Source: Bin87 sp034421995 (GTDB taxonomy: Bacteria > Chloroflexota > Dehalococcoidia > Lucifugimonadales > UBA3495). Taken from it: 49,079 bases of DNA. The position numbers and the translations under genes were made by a program. Positions 47,242-49,079 of this stretch are shown one piece after another. The notes beneath the pieces were generated by a model. It was given only the letters and a program-made list of their open reading frames with translations, ran no database searches and had not been told where the DNA came from. The stretch spans positions 1 to 49,079 of the forward strand of contig DAOUJY010000137.1 in assembly GCA_034421995.1 (NCBI GenBank), read 5' to 3'. The first letter of the stretch is position 1. The number at the start of each line of letters is the position of its first letter.

Positions 47242-48525
47242 ATGGCCGACATTGAACTGGTCCAAACTGTGAAACGGGGCCGCGACGCGGTGGCAGCCTG
47301 GCGCGACGAGAACCCCAATCGAATCATGGACCTCAACGCTTGTTACATGAGCCACGCACGGATTCCCATGGTGAATCTGCGGGGCGCTGATATGCGGGGC
47401 GGGGACTTCATGGGCGCGATGGTGCGCCGCGGGGATCTCTCCAACGGCTATCTTAACGACGCCCATTTCTATCGGGCGGACCTGCGCGAGGCGAACTTCA
47501 ACCGCGCCATCGCCTCCGGGGCTAACTTCCGAGGCGCGGACCTGCGCAACGCCAACCTGGCCGGCGTGAACCTGGACCGAGCCACGTTGTCAGAAGCCAA
47601 TCTTTCCGGGGCCGACCTGACCAACGCCAACCTGGACCGGGCCAACCTGGACCGGACCAATTTCACCGGAGCGAATCTCACCGGAGCGAGCTTCAACGGC
47701 GCCAACCTTTCCCGGTCTAACCTTTCGTCCTGCATCCTCAACGGGGCCGACTTCTACGAAGCCATCCTCAACGACGTGGGCACGGATGAGGCCGATTTCA
47801 GCAACTGCGTCATCGGTTATACGGTGTTCCAGAATTGCGCCCTGGACGCGGCCGTCGGCCTGGACGATGTTCGACACGACGCCCCCAGCACGATAGGATT
47901 GGACACTTTGCTCCGGTCGCGGGGCGCGTTGCCGGAGTCTTTCATTCTGGGCTCCGGAGTGCCGGCTGCGGTGGTTGGCCTCCAGGATTCCGTAGCGGAC
48001 ACCCCGGTTTCCACCATGGAAGTGCATATCTCGTGCGCCACCGCTGACGTGGACTTCGCACGCGAGCTGGAAAGCCGCCTGCGGTCGGCGGGTCTCCGCA
48101 GTTGGGTGTTTGCTGAGAGTTTTCGGGGCAACCCACTGGTGGACCGTCGCGCCACTTCGGGCGAAGAAGAGATCGAGCGGTGGGTTCGGCACTATGACCG
48201 CCTTATCGTGGTTTGTACCAGCGCCGGATTGGACAGCGAAACCGTCCGCAACGACATCACCGCCGCCCACGAGTTTCAAAAGACCTCGGATCGATGGACC
48301 ATGTTCCTGGTCGATGCCGATGGCGTCATGGGGTCGGGCCGCACCCGGAGCGCGCGTCTGTTGAAAGAAGAACACCGGGTGTTCGACCTGACGGGCCAGG
48401 CCGGCGACGACGCGAATTATCAGACGGCTTTCGAAGAGCTAATCACCAATCTCCGCGAAGACCAACCGGCCAGCGCCAGCGCGCCGCCGCGCCGGGAGAT
48501 TGATCCTCGTACCTTGCAACTGTAA
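47242..48525 (+). CDS. pentapeptide-repeat and TIR-domain fusion protein
   Basis: 427 residues. Residues 44-190 are pentapeptide repeats of the A(D/N)Lxx kind (FRGADLRNANLAGVNLDRAT), forming a right-handed quadrilateral helix. A linker leads to a TIR-like domain at about 259-405: VHISCATADVDFARELESRL, RSWVFAE, ERWVRHYDRLIVVCTSAGL. The helix that normally carries the catalytic Glu of TIR NADases (SxW..E) reads DSETVRNDIT, so NAD hydrolysis is doubtful. TIR proteins serve in antiphage and signalling systems; role here inferred. Transcribed alone. Confidence 0.8.
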   Translation: MADIELVQTVKRGRDAVAAWRDENPNRIMDLNACYMSHARIPMVNLRGADMRGGDFMGAMVRRGDLSNGYLNDAHFYRADLREANFNRAIASGANFRGADLRNANLAGVNLDRATLSEANLSGADLTNANLDRANLDRTNFTGANLTGASFNGANLSRSNLSSCILNGADFYEAILNDVGTDEADFSNCVIGYTVFQNCALDAAVGLDDVRHDAPSTIGLDTLLRSRGALPESFILGSGVPAAVVGLQDSVADTPVSTMEVHISCATADVDFARELESRLRSAGLRSWVFAESFRGNPLVDRRATSGEEEIERWVRHYDRLIVVCTSAGLDSETVRNDITAAHEFQKTSDRWTMFLVDADGVMGSGRTRSARLLKEEHRVFDLTGQAGDDANYQTAFEELITNLREDQPASASAPPRREIDPRTLQL

Positions 48526-48546
48526 AGGGAAATGACGGCTTTGCGA

Positions 48547-48584
48547 TAAAAATTGGGGGGGAAGGTACGCACCTTCCCCCCCAA
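48547..48584 (-). terminator. intrinsic terminator with perfect 14-bp stem
   Basis: TTGGGGGGGAAGGT at 48553-48566 pairs perfectly with ACCTTCCCCCCCAA at 48571-48584 across a four-base loop. On the minus strand it is followed by TTTTTA, so it ends the gene at 48630; it may also stop the convergent TIR gene transcript. Confidence 0.85.
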
Positions 48585-48629
48585 TGGCGTTGTTCCCGAA
48601 GAACCGACGGATTTGGTCGGCTACACCGT

Positions 48630-49076
48630 TTAGATGTAGTCTTCCTCCTCGTACATCATATCGACGTTGTCGGTGCTCTGGTTCAGGCCGCGGACAACCT
48701 GGGCCTTGAACTCGACAAGCATTTCGTCAGTGATGTCGTTGCCGTTGGCGCGGGCGGCGTCCTTCAACTGGTCGAAGGCCCATTCGCCGGTGTCGCCGTG
48801 GGGCATATCGAAGAAGCCGGTTTCGAAGACCGGGAGTTCGCCGGGGCCGAAGTAGCCCTTGCCCTCAAGGTTGTAGCCCTCGAGGTCGTGGGTGCCCTTG
48901 CCCAACACCTGGCCGGTGGCGGCGTAGTGCTCCATGGTAGCCTTCATGCCGTACTTCTGGATGGGACAGACCTTCATGCAGACGCCACAGCCGAGGTAGC
49001 GTGCCATCACCGGGCGGCAGCGCTTGAAGTACAGCTTGTTCTTCTCAATTCCGCGCCACCAGATCTTGTCGCGCAT
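48630..49076 (-). CDS. 4Fe-4S protein resembling the C-terminus of a reductive dehalogenase, partial
   Basis: At least 148 residues; the 5' part lies beyond the right edge and the first Met read here may be internal. Cysteines at about 20, 30, 33 and 37 (CRPVMARYLGCGVCMKVCP) form a ferredoxin-type motif, followed by IQKYGMKATMEHYAATGQVL and an acidic tail (MMYEEEDYI). The GCGVCMKVCPIQKYG stretch resembles the ferredoxin part of reductive-dehalogenase-like proteins known from SAR202 and Dehalococcoidia. The corrinoid domain, if any, is not in view, so another iron-sulfur oxidoreductase is possible. Confidence 0.6.
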   Translation of the reverse strand: MRDKIWWRGIEKNKLYFKRCRPVMARYLGCGVCMKVCPIQKYGMKATMEHYAATGQVLGKGTHDLEGYNLEGKGYFGPGELPVFETGFFDMPHGDTGEWAFDQLKDAARANGNDITDEMLVEFKAQVVRGLNQSTDNVDMMYEEEDYI

Positions 49077-49079
49077 CAG

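Overview
The window looks like a GC-rich bacterial chromosome segment, most likely a Chloroflexota of the Dehalococcoidia/SAR202 type. This is inference from gene content: two flavin/F420 luciferase-like oxidoreductases, SDR, GMC and acyl-CoA ligase genes, a 2-oxoacid:ferredoxin oxidoreductase, a reductive-dehalogenase-like ferredoxin end, a System I cytochrome c maturation set with a Cys-type CcmE, and rpoB/rpoC with large insertions. There is one tRNA (Gln-CUG). I see no rRNA, CRISPR array, transposase or phage structural gene.

Layout. 1-0.63 kb: the remains of an EcoRV-type restriction enzyme, interrupted by an in-frame stop and cut by the left edge. 0.78-4.3 kb: gltX, a convergent K+ channel, and a metallo-beta-lactamase-fold hydrolase. 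4.3-7.5 kb: mtaB and a PaREP1/HEPN-like gene on the minus strand, divergent from an atypical iron-type alcohol dehydrogenase. 7.5-24.2 kb: a long minus-strand block (read from high to low coordinate: hypothetical, GMC oxidoreductase, hicB-hicA, fumC, small membrane coiled-coil protein, rpoB, rpoC, pyrD, small membrane protein), with a small membrane gene on the plus strand at its end. 24.4-26.7 kb: a secreted S1 protease and a duplicated-domain lipoprotein. 26.8-32.7 kb: a plus-strand run of SDR, acyl-CoA ligase, ccmA, a coiled-coil membrane gene, ccmB, ccmC, ccmD-like and ccmE, closed by a strong terminator. 32.7-35.6 kb: korB/korA behind a long leader with a possible attenuator. 35.6-38.8 kb: glycosyltransferase, tRNA-Gln, a NYN-domain gene, a membrane gene with a highly structured leader, and a small winged-helix-like gene. 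38.8-43.2 kb: accessory patch with a luciferase-like oxidoreductase, a Uma2 protein, a remnant of a second luciferase-like gene, a D12 adenine methyltransferase overlapping an HNH endonuclease (a compact restriction-modification unit), and another luciferase-like gene. 43.2-47.1 kb: SulP transporter, coaBC and coaX (CoA synthesis), with a REP-like tandem array between the two CoA genes. 47.2-49.1 kb: a pentapeptide-repeat/TIR fusion and the C-terminal part of a 4Fe-4S reductive-dehalogenase-like protein cut by the right edge.

How it fits together: core functions (transcription, tRNA charging and modification, pyrimidine, CoA and TCA-cycle steps, cytochrome c maturation) are interleaved with defence-like elements (EcoRV relic, HicBA, PaREP1/HEPN-like, NYN, D12-HNH unit, TIR fusion). 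The observations I find most novel are the structured, possibly switching, leader RNA at about 38.1-38.2 kb, the attenuator-like leader before korA, the large insertions in both RNA polymerase subunits, and small membrane-anchored EGR-coil proteins sitting in the ccm run and beside rpoB.
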